DNA from: a virus
Virus record (IMG/VR): IMGVR_UViG_3300027749_000347
Coordinates: 1 to 31,692 of that record
DNA: 31,692 nt
Strand: one strand, 5' to 3'
The position numbers and the translations under genes are program-made. The notes under the pieces were generated by a model, which did no database searches, was not told the DNA's origin, and was given only the letters and a program-made list of their open reading frames with translations. Positions 1 to 5,667 of the stretch are shown piece after piece; within the stretch, counting starts at the first letter, position 1, and each line of letters begins with the position of its first letter.

Positions 1-557
1 TCACATGTTTTTTTAATTTGTGACGGGTGTGTACCTGCAGCAACTCTTGCAAGGTTATTTTTAGTTGACATTGCACCGTTTAAGAATGGATGAGTCCCAT
101 TTTCAAGCTGTTTTCTTACACTTTTACGTTGAATTTCACCACCAATAAAATGATGAGTTCCATTCTTAGATGCAATTTTCATTGGATTAGTTTCACCAAT
201 AAAATGATGAGTTCCGTCTTGCATCTTACGGACTGACGGATTTCGATTACCAACAAATGCATTGGTACCGTCTATTGTTCGTTGCACGGCAGACAACTTA
301 GCCATATCAGAAATTTCTTTTGGGGTTTTTGATATCCTTATCATAATAGCAGAACATGCTTTCCAATCTTGATTATTATAATGAATATTGTAATGTTCTT
401 GTATTGAGACTGCAATTAAATTATCAATGCTGCAGTTTTCATGATTGCCGTCCTTATGATGAATATCATACGTTCTTCCAGTTTCATCTTTAGGTATAGA
501 ACCGTAATATTGTTCATAAATTTTACGATAGTTGGTTTTAGATTTATAAATAGACAT
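1..557 (-). CDS. HNH homing endonuclease, 3' end outside window
   Basis: The gene reads leftward from an ATG at 557 and is still open at the window edge, so about 185 residues are visible. The N-terminus (YRKIYEQYYG, then DIHHKDGNHENC near residues 31-42 and EHYNIHY near 54-60) is the HNH core found in free-standing homing endonucleases of T4-like phages: His33 and His34 begin the nuclease motif, Asn38 and Asn46 follow, and His55/His59 lie in the closing helix. The rest carries several GTHHF/GTHPF repeats, the DNA-contacting repeat type common in this family. Such enzymes cut DNA lacking the gene and spread by gene conversion. The start is supported by an AAGGGAGG-like ribosome site about 7 nt upstream. 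It has its own late promoter and 5' hairpin. Family is confident; target site is unknown. Confidence 0.88.
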   Translation of the reverse strand, partial: MSIYKSKTNYRKIYEQYYGSIPKDETGRTYDIHHKDGNHENCSIDNLIAVSIQEHYNIHYNNQDWKACSAIMIRISKTPKEISDMAKLSAVQRTIDGTNAFVGNRNPSVRKMQDGTHHFIGETNPMKIASKNGTHHFIGGEIQRKSVRKQLENGTHPFLNGAMSTKNNLARVAAGTHPSQIKKTC

Positions 558-581
558 GCTGATGCCTCCCTTGGCGTTAGA

Positions 582-624
582 GTAGTTAGATATCCCCATA
601 TCGTGAACTACATTTTTATTTATT
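582..624 (-). promoter_or_regulatory. late promoter plus 5'-terminal hairpin for the first HNH gene
   Basis: Read on the minus strand, AATAAATA (617-624) matches the T4 late -10 element. After a 5-nt spacer (AAAAT, 612-616) comes GTAGTT (606-611), which pairs with AACTAC (582-587). The expected transcription start is therefore the first base of the stem. An inner GATAT/ATATC stem closes a GGGG loop. The same arrangement precedes the second HNH gene at 5564-5604. Confidence 0.75.
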
Positions 625-631
625 AATATTA

Positions 632-660
632 TTGACAGGATGCTAATAATATTGTATAAT
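632..660 (+). promoter_or_regulatory. perfect-consensus sigma70 promoter
   Basis: TTGACA (632-637), a 17-bp spacer and TATAAT (655-660) match the bacterial housekeeping consensus at every position. The expected start is near 667, leaving a leader of about 20 nt before the ATG at 688, with AAGGA at 679-683. It lies only 8 bp from the divergent late promoter of the HNH gene. It probably drives the 688-2046 operon early in infection. Confidence 0.85.
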
Positions 661-687
661 ACAGTTTTTAAACATCATAAGGAAATT

Positions 688-864
688 ATGAAAGAATACA
701 AAGATCTTAAGATTTGTGCATGCATGGGGCCGCAGGGCAATGATCCGGTATGTCCGTGTGCAATGTGTAAAGAAGGAAAACAACCATCATATGGATTATG
801 GACCGAGACAGATGTAGAGGCTATGAAAAATGCGCTCAGACAGATATATGAAGAAAAGCCGTAA
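688..864 (+). CDS. Cys-rich mini-protein, unknown
   Basis: A 58-residue protein with five cysteines in a compact N-terminal block (Cys10, Cys12, Cys22, Cys24, Cys27, in the context CACMGPQGNDPVCPC), then an acidic helical C-terminus (ETDVEAMKNALRQIYEE). The spacing suggests a small zinc- or metal-binding knuckle, but I cannot assign a function. The start at 688 is chosen over an upstream in-frame ATG at 640 because 640 lies inside the promoter, upstream of the expected transcription start, while 688 has a good AAGGA site. It is the first gene of the early-type operon and overlaps the next reading frame by 17 nt. Confidence 0.75.
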   Translation: MKEYKDLKICACMGPQGNDPVCPCAMCKEGKQPSYGLWTETDVEAMKNALRQIYEEKP

Positions 865-985
865 AGGTAAAGGTGGAAATGGAAATAAAGCAATAGCATT
901 AAATTCCCCTGCAAAAGTAAAAGCTATAATGGCCAATATAGCAAAAATTGATTGGTCAAACCCGTACAAGGATTTTATAAAATGA
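848..985 (+). CDS. small basic peptide, unknown
   Basis: A 45-residue open frame starting inside the 3' end of the preceding gene and ending in an ATGA overlap with the next gene (stop 983-985, next ATG 982). The N-terminus is very basic and glycine-rich (MKKSRKGKGGNGNK), then a short helix-like segment and a DWSNPYKDFIK tail. There is no clear ribosome site, so it would depend on translational coupling from the upstream gene. The two overlaps, filling the gap between genes exactly, are the main evidence that it is real. No family recognised. Confidence 0.55.
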   Translation: MKKSRKGKGGNGNKAIALNSPAKVKAIMANIAKIDWSNPYKDFIK

Positions 986-1527
986 CAAATTCAATAATAA
1001 AAAAATTAGAAGATAAACTTGAAAAAGTAAAACAAGAGATAATTGCCCTTGAAAATCCAAGTCAATCAGAAAAAGATGATCCGAATAGCCGTTATAACTC
1101 GTATCTTGAACCAACAGCGAGATTAAGAGATTTAAAAATAACATTAAAAGAAGGACAAGAACGACTGGTTAGACTGCGTACATCAACAGATGAGGATTAT
1201 CAAGCAATAGTACATGATATGAAAATTATCAGCGAACACGTAAAAGCAGTTGAACAAAAATACGAATGCCGTACTGTAAAGTTTTTATGTGCAGTTGCTG
1301 AGTTTTTTGAAAAACCGCGATCAAAAACTATTGCAGATAAAATTCGTAATTATATGTTAACTAAGATAAACGCACCGGTTTGCAGTATTACAGGAAATCC
1401 AAAACCTAATTTAGAACCAATGCCGGCTTCGCCGTACGCAGATGAATACGTAAACTACCGCAATGCTAAAAAAGAAAACGAAATGACTGAATGGCGTAGA
1501 TTACAAACAATTATGGATAAATTTTAA
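982..1527 (+). CDS. helical protein of unknown function
   Basis: A 181-residue hydrophilic protein. Residues 1-40 and about 55-105 are rich in Lys, Glu and Leu with heptad-like spacing, suggesting coiled coils. The middle (about 100-135) has an FLCAVAEFFEKP segment, and the C-terminal third is proline-containing and polar. No signal peptide or membrane segment. The start at 982 is chosen because its ATG overlaps the previous stop (ATGA); an in-frame ATG at 952 lies well inside the upstream peptide gene. The stop at 1525-1527 shares a base with the next ATG. It sits directly before a glutaredoxin, which does not by itself define a role. Confidence 0.78.
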   Translation: MTNSIIKKLEDKLEKVKQEIIALENPSQSEKDDPNSRYNSYLEPTARLRDLKITLKEGQERLVRLRTSTDEDYQAIVHDMKIISEHVKAVEQKYECRTVKFLCAVAEFFEKPRSKTIADKIRNYMLTKINAPVCSITGNPKPNLEPMPASPYADEYVNYRNAKKENEMTEWRRLQTIMDKF

Positions 1528-1769
1528 TGACAGCAATAATTTGGTCGAAAGACCGGTGCCCGTACTGTGTACAAGCCAAGAGCTTGCTACAAATGAAAAA
1601 CATTGGATTTGAAGAAAGAAATATTTCTAATGGAGGTTGGACTAAAGAACAACTATTAGAAGAAGTACCAAAAGCAAGAACATTACCGCAAATTAAAATT
1701 GACGGCAATTACATTGGTGGTTTTTCAGAATTACAACAATACTTAAAGGCAAATTATGATTATAGATAA
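1527..1769 (+). CDS. glutaredoxin
   Basis: An 80-residue single-domain glutaredoxin. It has the CPYC active site (Cys11-Cys14), the cis-proline loop TLPQI (Pro54) and the GG pair at 64-65 that with it forms the glutathione groove; the length fits phage and bacterial glutaredoxins. These cytoplasmic enzymes pass electrons from glutathione to ribonucleotide reductase and other disulfides, and T4-like phages often carry one to support dNTP synthesis. No reductase gene is in this window, so that link is inferred. The start overlaps the preceding stop by one base (TAATG), so it is probably translated by coupling. Confidence 0.93.
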   Translation: MTAIIWSKDRCPYCVQAKSLLQMKNIGFEERNISNGGWTKEQLLEEVPKARTLPQIKIDGNYIGGFSELQQYLKANYDYR

Positions 1770-2046
1770 AGGCGTATCACCAGGCGAAGTAGTAACTCTT
1801 AAATTAACTTCAGGTGAAGAACTTATTGCATCGCTAGTTGAAGAAACAGAAAAATACATTAAAGTTTCAAAACCACGTGTATTAACAGCAGCACAAGGCG
1901 GTATTGGAATGGCTCCTTACTTGTTTACAGTTGACCCAGATAAAACAATTAAAATTGCAGCTGCTACTGTAGTAGTATTAGAACCAACTGAACGAGAATC
2001 AGCTAAATCATATACAGAAGCAACTTCCAGTCTTATAGTATTATAA
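1756..2046 (+). CDS. small beta-rich protein, Sm-like in appearance
   Basis: A 96-residue protein whose first half alternates short hydrophobic strands with the pattern GEVVTLKLTSGEELIASLV followed by KYIKVSKPRVL. This resembles the Sm1-type strand-turn-strand of small Sm/LSm-like barrels reported as hypotheticals in T4-like phages, and the later IKIAAATVVVLEP could be a further strand. The match is by eye, so RNA binding is only a possibility. It starts 14 nt inside the glutaredoxin gene behind an AAGG site. Its stop codon overlaps the TATAAATA late promoter of the next operon, marking the early/late boundary. Confidence 0.7.
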   Translation: MIIDKGVSPGEVVTLKLTSGEELIASLVEETEKYIKVSKPRVLTAAQGGIGMAPYLFTVDPDKTIKIAAATVVVLEPTERESAKSYTEATSSLIVL

Positions 2047-2049
2047 ATA
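2042..2049 (+). promoter_or_regulatory. T4-type late promoter abutting a start codon
   Basis: An exact TATAAATA octamer. Only CAGT separates it from the ATG at 2054, and no ribosome site is present. By T4 rules transcription would start at about 2054-2056, so the late mRNA would be leaderless. The same ATAAATACAGTATG string occurs at 6345-6357. Confidence 0.72.
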
Positions 2050-2053
2050 CAGT

Positions 2054-2593
2054 ATGGGTATATCAACTACTAGTTTTGGCATTGTACACGAAAATGAAAG
2101 ATTTTCAAAATCTGCAACTTGCGGAGTACACGAAATTATTAATTCAGTAACTTCGTCTTTCCCGCATTCCGGAGTTAATATTTCATTTTCAACTAGAGTA
2201 GTTACTATATCCGGTAGATACCAAAATATGTACAGTCCAGCAATTTGGAAATACATACCAGTTGATTCTGTTGATGTAGTTACAATCTCTAATTTTGATC
2301 TTATGCCTAGTAAAATTGGAACAGTAGTGTCAGGAAATAAAGATCCTGGTAGTACTGTTGCAATAACATTTACAGTTAACACAACCGAAACGGTTACTAC
2401 TACATCAACACAAACTGGGTATAATTCAGTAACTGATCCGATTACCGGTGTTGTTACACAAGTACCATATACATATCAACAAACTAATACTACATATGTT
2501 CCTCATTCTTATACAATAACACAAAAAATAAGTAATATATGGGACGACTTTGCTACACAATTATCGTTAGCAGTTTCAAGGAGTGAATACTAA
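2054..2593 (+). CDS. late protein of unknown function upstream of the PAAR gene
   Basis: A 179-residue protein rich in Ser, Thr and Val, with no Cys-His motif apart from an N-terminal HENERFSKSATCGVHE stretch. It looks beta-structured; residues 110-155 are a Thr/Tyr/Gln-rich low-complexity stretch, and the C-terminus looks helical. Directly upstream of the PAAR protein (TAATG overlap at 2593) and behind a late promoter, it is plausibly a virion or baseplate component, but I recognise no family. The N-terminal methionine is kept because no later ATG preserves the gene; translation would be leaderless or rely on read-through RNA. Confidence 0.75.
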   Translation: MGISTTSFGIVHENERFSKSATCGVHEIINSVTSSFPHSGVNISFSTRVVTISGRYQNMYSPAIWKYIPVDSVDVVTISNFDLMPSKIGTVVSGNKDPGSTVAITFTVNTTETVTTTSTQTGYNSVTDPITGVVTQVPYTYQQTNTTYVPHSYTITQKISNIWDDFATQLSLAVSRSEY

Positions 2594-2880
2594 TGCCAGC
2601 AGTAACTAGAAAAGGTGATAAATGTTCAGGTCACGGTGGTTGGCCTGCAAGGGTAAGTGATAGTGCAAGTGGCGATGTATTTGTAAACGGCATTGCAGTA
2701 CACCGTGAAGGCGATCACTGGGTTACCCATTGTAATGCAGAACCAAAATGCCACGATTCAACATTAGCATCTGGTAGTAGTAAAGTGTTTATAAACGGTA
2801 AACAATGCGGCAGGGTAGGCGATCCAGTAGCATGCGGATCTAAGGTTGCATCAGGTAGCAGTAACGTATTTGCAGGTTAA
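2593..2880 (+). CDS. PAAR-repeat tail-spike tip protein (T4 gp5.4-like)
   Basis: A 95-residue protein made almost entirely of the PAAR fold: MPAVTRKGDKCSGHGG, then repeated strand-turns with VFVNG, VFING and SSNVF, ending at a Gly-rich terminus. His14, His37, His46 and Cys/His residues around 48-54 are candidate ligands for the metal that stiffens the tip. PAAR proteins cap the trimeric spike of contractile tails (T4 gp5.4, VgrG in type VI secretion) and help pierce the outer membrane. Length is normal for a single-domain cap with no effector extension. It shares one base with the preceding stop and is followed 17 nt later by the PqqA-like peptide. Confidence 0.9.
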   Translation: MPAVTRKGDKCSGHGGWPARVSDSASGDVFVNGIAVHREGDHWVTHCNAEPKCHDSTLASGSSKVFINGKQCGRVGDPVACGSKVASGSSNVFAG

Positions 2881-2897
2881 AAAAGGAGATAATAGTT

Positions 2898-2972
2898 ATG
2901 AAATGGGAAACACCAACATATGTTGATGTACGTTTTGGCTTTGAAGTCACTATGTATATTTTCAATCGTTAA
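2898..2972 (+). CDS. pqqA: PqqA-like pyrroloquinoline quinone precursor peptide
   Basis: A 24-residue gene too short for ordinary ORF calling. It has the full PqqA pattern: a Trp near the N-terminus (MKWETP), a central VRFGFEVTMY and the terminal NR typical of 23-24 residue PqqA peptides of Gammaproteobacteria and relatives. Glu16 and Tyr20 have the required E-x3-Y spacing; in the family these are cross-linked by the radical SAM enzyme PqqE with PqqD and become PQQ, the cofactor of methanol and glucose dehydrogenases. A strong AAAGGAG site lies 9 nt upstream and a strong terminator follows the stop. No pqqBCDE is in the window, so it would feed host enzymes. It sits in a late operon after the PAAR gene. 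Assignment is high on sequence pattern; function in infection is inferred. Confidence 0.9.
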   Translation: MKWETPTYVDVRFGFEVTMYIFNR

Positions 2973-2996
2973 AAAAAGGGCTATTAGCCCTTTTTT
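2971..2996. terminator. bidirectional rho-independent terminator
   Basis: A run of seven A (2971-2977), GGGCT (2978-2982), a 3-nt loop, AGCCC (2986-2990) and six T. With an A tract on one side and a T tract on the other, it can end both the pqqA-like operon (plus) and the converging 2998-3984 gene (minus). The first As overlap the pqqA stop codon. Confidence 0.9.
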
Positions 2997-2997
2997 C

Positions 2998-3984
2998 TTA
3001 ATATGTTTTTAACCAAGCTTCCTTTAACGCATTTGGACTAATTCCAAATTCTTGGAATACTTGCATTAAGGTCATTAGTTGATTATCACTTTTTTGAACT
3101 TTTTGTCTAATTGCATGTAGTTCATGATCTCTAATACCATTCTTTTTAAGTAAATCAAAACCTTGATTAATTGCTTGTTGAGCCGCATTTATATTTTGAG
3201 AATGTGTATCGTGTTTCTTAACAGGCTTTTCAGCCGGTTTCATCATATCACTTTTACCTAGGTCTGCACCTTTATTTTTGTGTGTAGCTACTAATGTGTC
3301 ACCTTGTTTTTTATAACTAGTTCCGCCTTCATATGGTTCAGGGATTGTTTCTTTTAGTTTATCCCAGTTATCAATCGCATGGCGCAATTTAGCACCTAGG
3401 TTATAAATTTCTTCTTTATCTAAAAAACTAGTTTCTACTTCATGCGGTTTAGCAATTTTAGCAATGCCTTGTATAACTTCTGGAAGATAATCTTCAATTT
3501 GACTCATTAATTGACTATATGTTTTAATGGCTGCTTCTGGAGGAACATTACCTGATTTACGTTGACCTATTGTCGGTTGTACTTTATGATTTGGATTAAT
3601 ATTTACACTTAAATGAGCTAAGTGATTTAATCCGTCAACGCGACGTAACTCGGGGATTTCAGACAACGTAACTAATGCATTTTTTAAACCGCGTGCTGTT
3701 TTGCCGCCGCCCATGCCAGTGCCTGCTCTATTTTTTGAAACTGTTAAGTAATTGTTAGTAAACCAAACTGATCGTACACTACCTACTTGTAGTTTACATG
3801 CATTAATATCTCTATTTGCTAATCCAAGTTCAGTTGGATTATACGGATCAGTAACTGAGAAGTCGTACTTATGTACTAGTTCAGGTAATGTTTTTGAGTA
3901 CATTATAATTAACGATTTTGCGTGGCTGATTAGATCCGGAAGTGCATCTGCAATATAGCCTTCCATTAAATCTTGTATTTTCAT
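2998..3984 (-). CDS. phage protein of unknown function
   Basis: A 328-residue soluble protein. Residues 1-170 look mixed alpha/beta with a GTGMGGGKTARGLKNAL segment near 92-108, superficially like a glycine-rich nucleotide loop but lacking a following Walker B that I can see. Residues 170-225 are helical, 225-265 are a charged Lys/Gly-rich linker, and 265-328 are predicted helical. The start at 3984 is preferred over an in-frame ATG at 4029 because it has an AAAGGA site and lies 23 nt after the expected late-promoter start, whereas 4029 is upstream of that promoter. Its stop abuts the shared terminator. Function not recognised. Confidence 0.8.
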   Translation of the reverse strand: MKIQDLMEGYIADALPDLISHAKSLIIMYSKTLPELVHKYDFSVTDPYNPTELGLANRDINACKLQVGSVRSVWFTNNYLTVSKNRAGTGMGGGKTARGLKNALVTLSEIPELRRVDGLNHLAHLSVNINPNHKVQPTIGQRKSGNVPPEAAIKTYSQLMSQIEDYLPEVIQGIAKIAKPHEVETSFLDKEEIYNLGAKLRHAIDNWDKLKETIPEPYEGGTSYKKQGDTLVATHKNKGADLGKSDMMKPAEKPVKKHDTHSQNINAAQQAINQGFDLLKKNGIRDHELHAIRQKVQKSDNQLMTLMQVFQEFGISPNALKEAWLKTY

Positions 3985-4012
3985 AAGTAATCCTTTTTGT
4001 AATAATATAGTG

Positions 4013-4020
4013 TATTTATT
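4013..4020 (-). promoter_or_regulatory. late promoter for the minus-strand unknown gene
   Basis: On the minus strand the sequence reads AATAAATA, one base from the T4 late consensus. The expected start is near 4007, giving a leader of about 23 nt that contains the AAAGGA site before the ATG at 3984. It is divergent from the sigma70 promoter at 4030-4058. Confidence 0.72.
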
Positions 4021-4029
4021 AGTTTTCAC

Positions 4030-4058
4030 TTGACAACATATAATAACAAGCGTATAAT
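4030..4058 (+). promoter_or_regulatory. second perfect-consensus sigma70 promoter
   Basis: TTGACA (4030-4035), 17 bp, TATAAT (4053-4058): again a full match to the host consensus with optimal spacing. The expected start is near 4065. It faces the long leader and the RlpA-like gene. Confidence 0.85.
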
Positions 4059-4064
4059 GTACAA

Positions 4065-4375
4065 ATAGTATACTTTAATTCAATAAAAAGTCACTTTTTT
4101 AACAGAATTTCAAAGTTCACTGCTATATATTATATGTTTCGAGAGAAACTAAGATAGTCGGATTGGGCAGTTGACAATCCTGCGAGTCTTGGCCAAATTA
4201 GAAACCCGCGAAATTCGGGAAGCCAGGCTTGCCAAAGGTGCAACAATTGCAATTTAATTGGTGTGGCTGATGGAGAAGACGTCACGAACAAAATGGGTTC
4301 AAAGAACCTCGTGCAGTTTACTCCCTTAATGTAATGTGCAGTTATTTTAATGCACACCAAGTGAAAGGAGAAAAA
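4065..4375 (+). ncRNA. long structured 5' leader or small RNA of unknown class
   Basis: About 310 nt lie between the sigma70 promoter and the RlpA-like start codon without a convincing gene. The first 70 nt are AT-rich; roughly 4140-4320 is visibly richer in G and C. Hairpins seen by eye: GGATTG/CAATCC (4160-4165 with 4175-4180), CCCG/CGGG (4205-4208 with 4216-4219), a bipartite stem CACGA/TCGTG (4283-4287 with 4309-4313) enclosing GGTTC-AAA-GAACC (4296-4308), and TGTGCA/TGCACA (4335-4340 with 4351-4356) just before the AAAGGAGA ribosome site. I could not match it to any riboswitch or ribozyme. It may be a cis-regulatory leader or a separate phage sRNA. Confidence 0.5.
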
Positions 4376-4852
4376 ATGAAAAATTCACTAATAACAGGGC
4401 TCCTTGCCCTCTCAATAATTACCACCGTAGCTCCAGTTGATGCAGCTACTAAACACTCGACTGATAAACAATCTATACAACACGTAATCCACAAAAAAGT
4501 TAAACATAAACATTACAAACACAGACTTAGAGCAGCACATACTGAAAACAGTATGCTTGGTATTGCTAGTTGGTATGGATATGAATCTGGACCTAGATAT
4601 CGTCGCAGACCTAAAACTGCAAGTGGCGAATACTTTAGTCCAAAAGAATTAACAGCAGCACATAAAACACTGCCATTTGGAACTGTTGTAGAAGTAACTA
4701 ACTTAGCTAACAACGAAACAGTGCTAGTTAGAATTAACGATCGCGGTCCGACATTGAAATCAAGGATTATCGACTTATCTAGAGCAGCTGCCGTAAGACT
4801 TGGATTTGAAAAAACCGGCGTAACTAAAGTAAAATTAGAAATAATAAGTTAA
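4376..4852 (+). CDS. secreted RlpA-like double-psi beta-barrel protein
   Basis: A 158-residue protein. Residues 1-23 form a classic signal peptide (KN, a hydrophobic core, then VDAA), so it is probably exported to the periplasm; 26-55 are a His/Lys-rich linker; 61-157 form the RlpA double-psi barrel with GIASWYG, TASGE, TAAHKTLPFGT, VRINDRGP and RIIDLS. Glu85, His96 and Asp122 match positions conserved in lytic RlpA transglycosylases, which cleave septal peptidoglycan lacking stem peptides; the SPOR domain of cellular RlpA is absent. A role in lysis, superinfection control or septum disruption is inferred. The start at 4376 has an AAAGGAGA site. The gene has a sigma70 promoter and long leader, and its last 4 nt overlap the convergent HNH gene. 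Confidence 0.88.
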   Translation: MKNSLITGLLALSIITTVAPVDAATKHSTDKQSIQHVIHKKVKHKHYKHRLRAAHTENSMLGIASWYGYESGPRYRRRPKTASGEYFSPKELTAAHKTLPFGTVVEVTNLANNETVLVRINDRGPTLKSRIIDLSRAAAVRLGFEKTGVTKVKLEIIS

Positions 4853-5526
4853 TTTGCATATTTACAAATATAACCTTTGTGAGAATGCTGCTTATTTTTA
4901 GCAACGTTAATCATTGCAGCCGGATGAAGACTATGTTCTCTACAATATTTACTTAGATTTCTAATAGAAACTGTATTACCATCCGGTGGTGTGATAGTAA
5001 ACCAAACTTTAGCGTTACCAGCACCGGTTTTTGCTTTTTTTTCTTCAGATAATGAAGAACCGTATGCATGATGGGCTAGACCGTTGTACTGTTTTAATTT
5101 ATTGATAGTTTCAACAGTGTGTTTTTTGTTATAAAAAGGATTACCGGGTCCTGTTATATTTAAAGAATGTTGTGTTGATATTTTTTCATAAGTTAATGAT
5201 GATATCCGAATTGTATTAGTGGCTATACCAATGCGACATAACATGATAAAAGCATATTTCTGTTTCCCGCCATATGCTTTAGATAAAAGCCAATGTGCAA
5301 TGTAATGTTGTCGGTATGTTAAATGTACTCCGTTCCAAGGATTTAGTTTAAGACTTGCATATTCCGGGAATAAATCACTTGATTTAGGACAAATATGATG
5401 ATAAGAAGTGTTATGTTTAACTTGATTTTGATGAGAGAATAACTGAATGAACTTCCAATAACGATTAAGATAATGTAAATTGTGAGGTTTAGAACAAAGA
5501 ATAGAATAAATAGATGTGCTAGACAT
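4849..5526 (-). CDS. HNH homing endonuclease with NUMOD-type DNA-binding repeats
   Basis: A 225-residue free-standing homing endonuclease. The nuclease core is at about 40-80 (SYHHICPKSSDLFPEY, Asn62/Asn65, then RQHYIAH with His74 and His78). A NUMOD3-like GNPFYNKKHTVETINKL motif lies at 128-144, and the C-terminal FSIRN-type helix-turn-helix (about 185-210, SIRNLSKYCREH) binds DNA. The start at 5526 has AAGGAA 7 nt upstream; an in-frame ATG at 5580 is inside the 5' hairpin and is rejected. It is a different subfamily from the first HNH gene but uses the same promoter-hairpin cassette. It sits between the RlpA-like gene and the bS21 operon, typical of a mobile insertion between phage genes. 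Confidence 0.9.
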   Translation of the reverse strand: MSSTSIYSILCSKPHNLHYLNRYWKFIQLFSHQNQVKHNTSYHHICPKSSDLFPEYASLKLNPWNGVHLTYRQHYIAHWLLSKAYGGKQKYAFIMLCRIGIATNTIRISSLTYEKISTQHSLNITGPGNPFYNKKHTVETINKLKQYNGLAHHAYGSSLSEEKKAKTGAGNAKVWFTITPPDGNTVSIRNLSKYCREHSLHPAAMINVAKNKQHSHKGYICKYAN

Positions 5527-5563
5527 AGTAGCTTTCCTTAAGTTATAGTAAAACATGTATAGA

Positions 5564-5604
5564 GTAGTTGGGACTGCCATCCGCGAACTACATTTTTATT
5601 TATC
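5564..5604 (-). promoter_or_regulatory. late promoter plus 5'-terminal hairpin for the second HNH gene
   Basis: On the minus strand GATAAATA (5597-5604), a 5-nt AAAAT spacer (5592-5596), then GTAGTT (5586-5591) pairing with AACTAC (5564-5569). The inner part can pair GGAT with GTCC. The outer stem, spacer and an ACTCTA tail are the same as in the 582-624 copy while the inner stem differs, as if structure rather than sequence is conserved. Confidence 0.75.
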
Positions 5605-5626
5605 AGCGATACGAAAAACAATAGCC

Positions 5627-5634
5627 GATAAATA
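5627..5634 (+). promoter_or_regulatory. late promoter of the bS21 operon
   Basis: GATAAATA, one base from the T4 late consensus, with an expected start near 5640 and a leader of about 28 nt containing AGAAGG before the ATG at 5668. It is back to back with the late promoter of the second HNH gene, 22 bp away. Confidence 0.7.
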
Positions 5635-5667
5635 CAAGGCAAAATTACTTACTACATAGAAGGTTAT

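Noticed and set aside
545-552. TATAAATA on the plus strand near an ATG
   Set aside because: It lies inside the minus-strand HNH coding sequence and no credible plus-strand gene follows.
3660-3760. GMGGGKTA in the minus-strand unknown protein as a Walker A ATP-binding loop
   Set aside because: The spacing differs from GxxxxGK[ST] in context and there is no visible Walker B or helicase/kinase motif.
4140-4240. Fragments resembling group I intron core elements (AAGATAGTCGG, CAATCCTG, TTCGGGAAGCC)
   Set aside because: The fragments are in the wrong order for P-Q-R-S, there is no split coding sequence, and pairing partners for P3/P7 are not evident.
4200-4260. Segments reminiscent of cobalamin or SAH riboswitch boxes (CGGGAAGCCAGG, CCAGGCT, GTGCAAC)
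   Set aside because: Each is short and the required order and flanking helices are absent, so no riboswitch class is claimed.
4230-4300. CTGATG followed by CGAAC, resembling a hammerhead ribozyme core
   Set aside because: The second half lacks the GAAA of the conserved core and I cannot place the three stems around a cleavage site.
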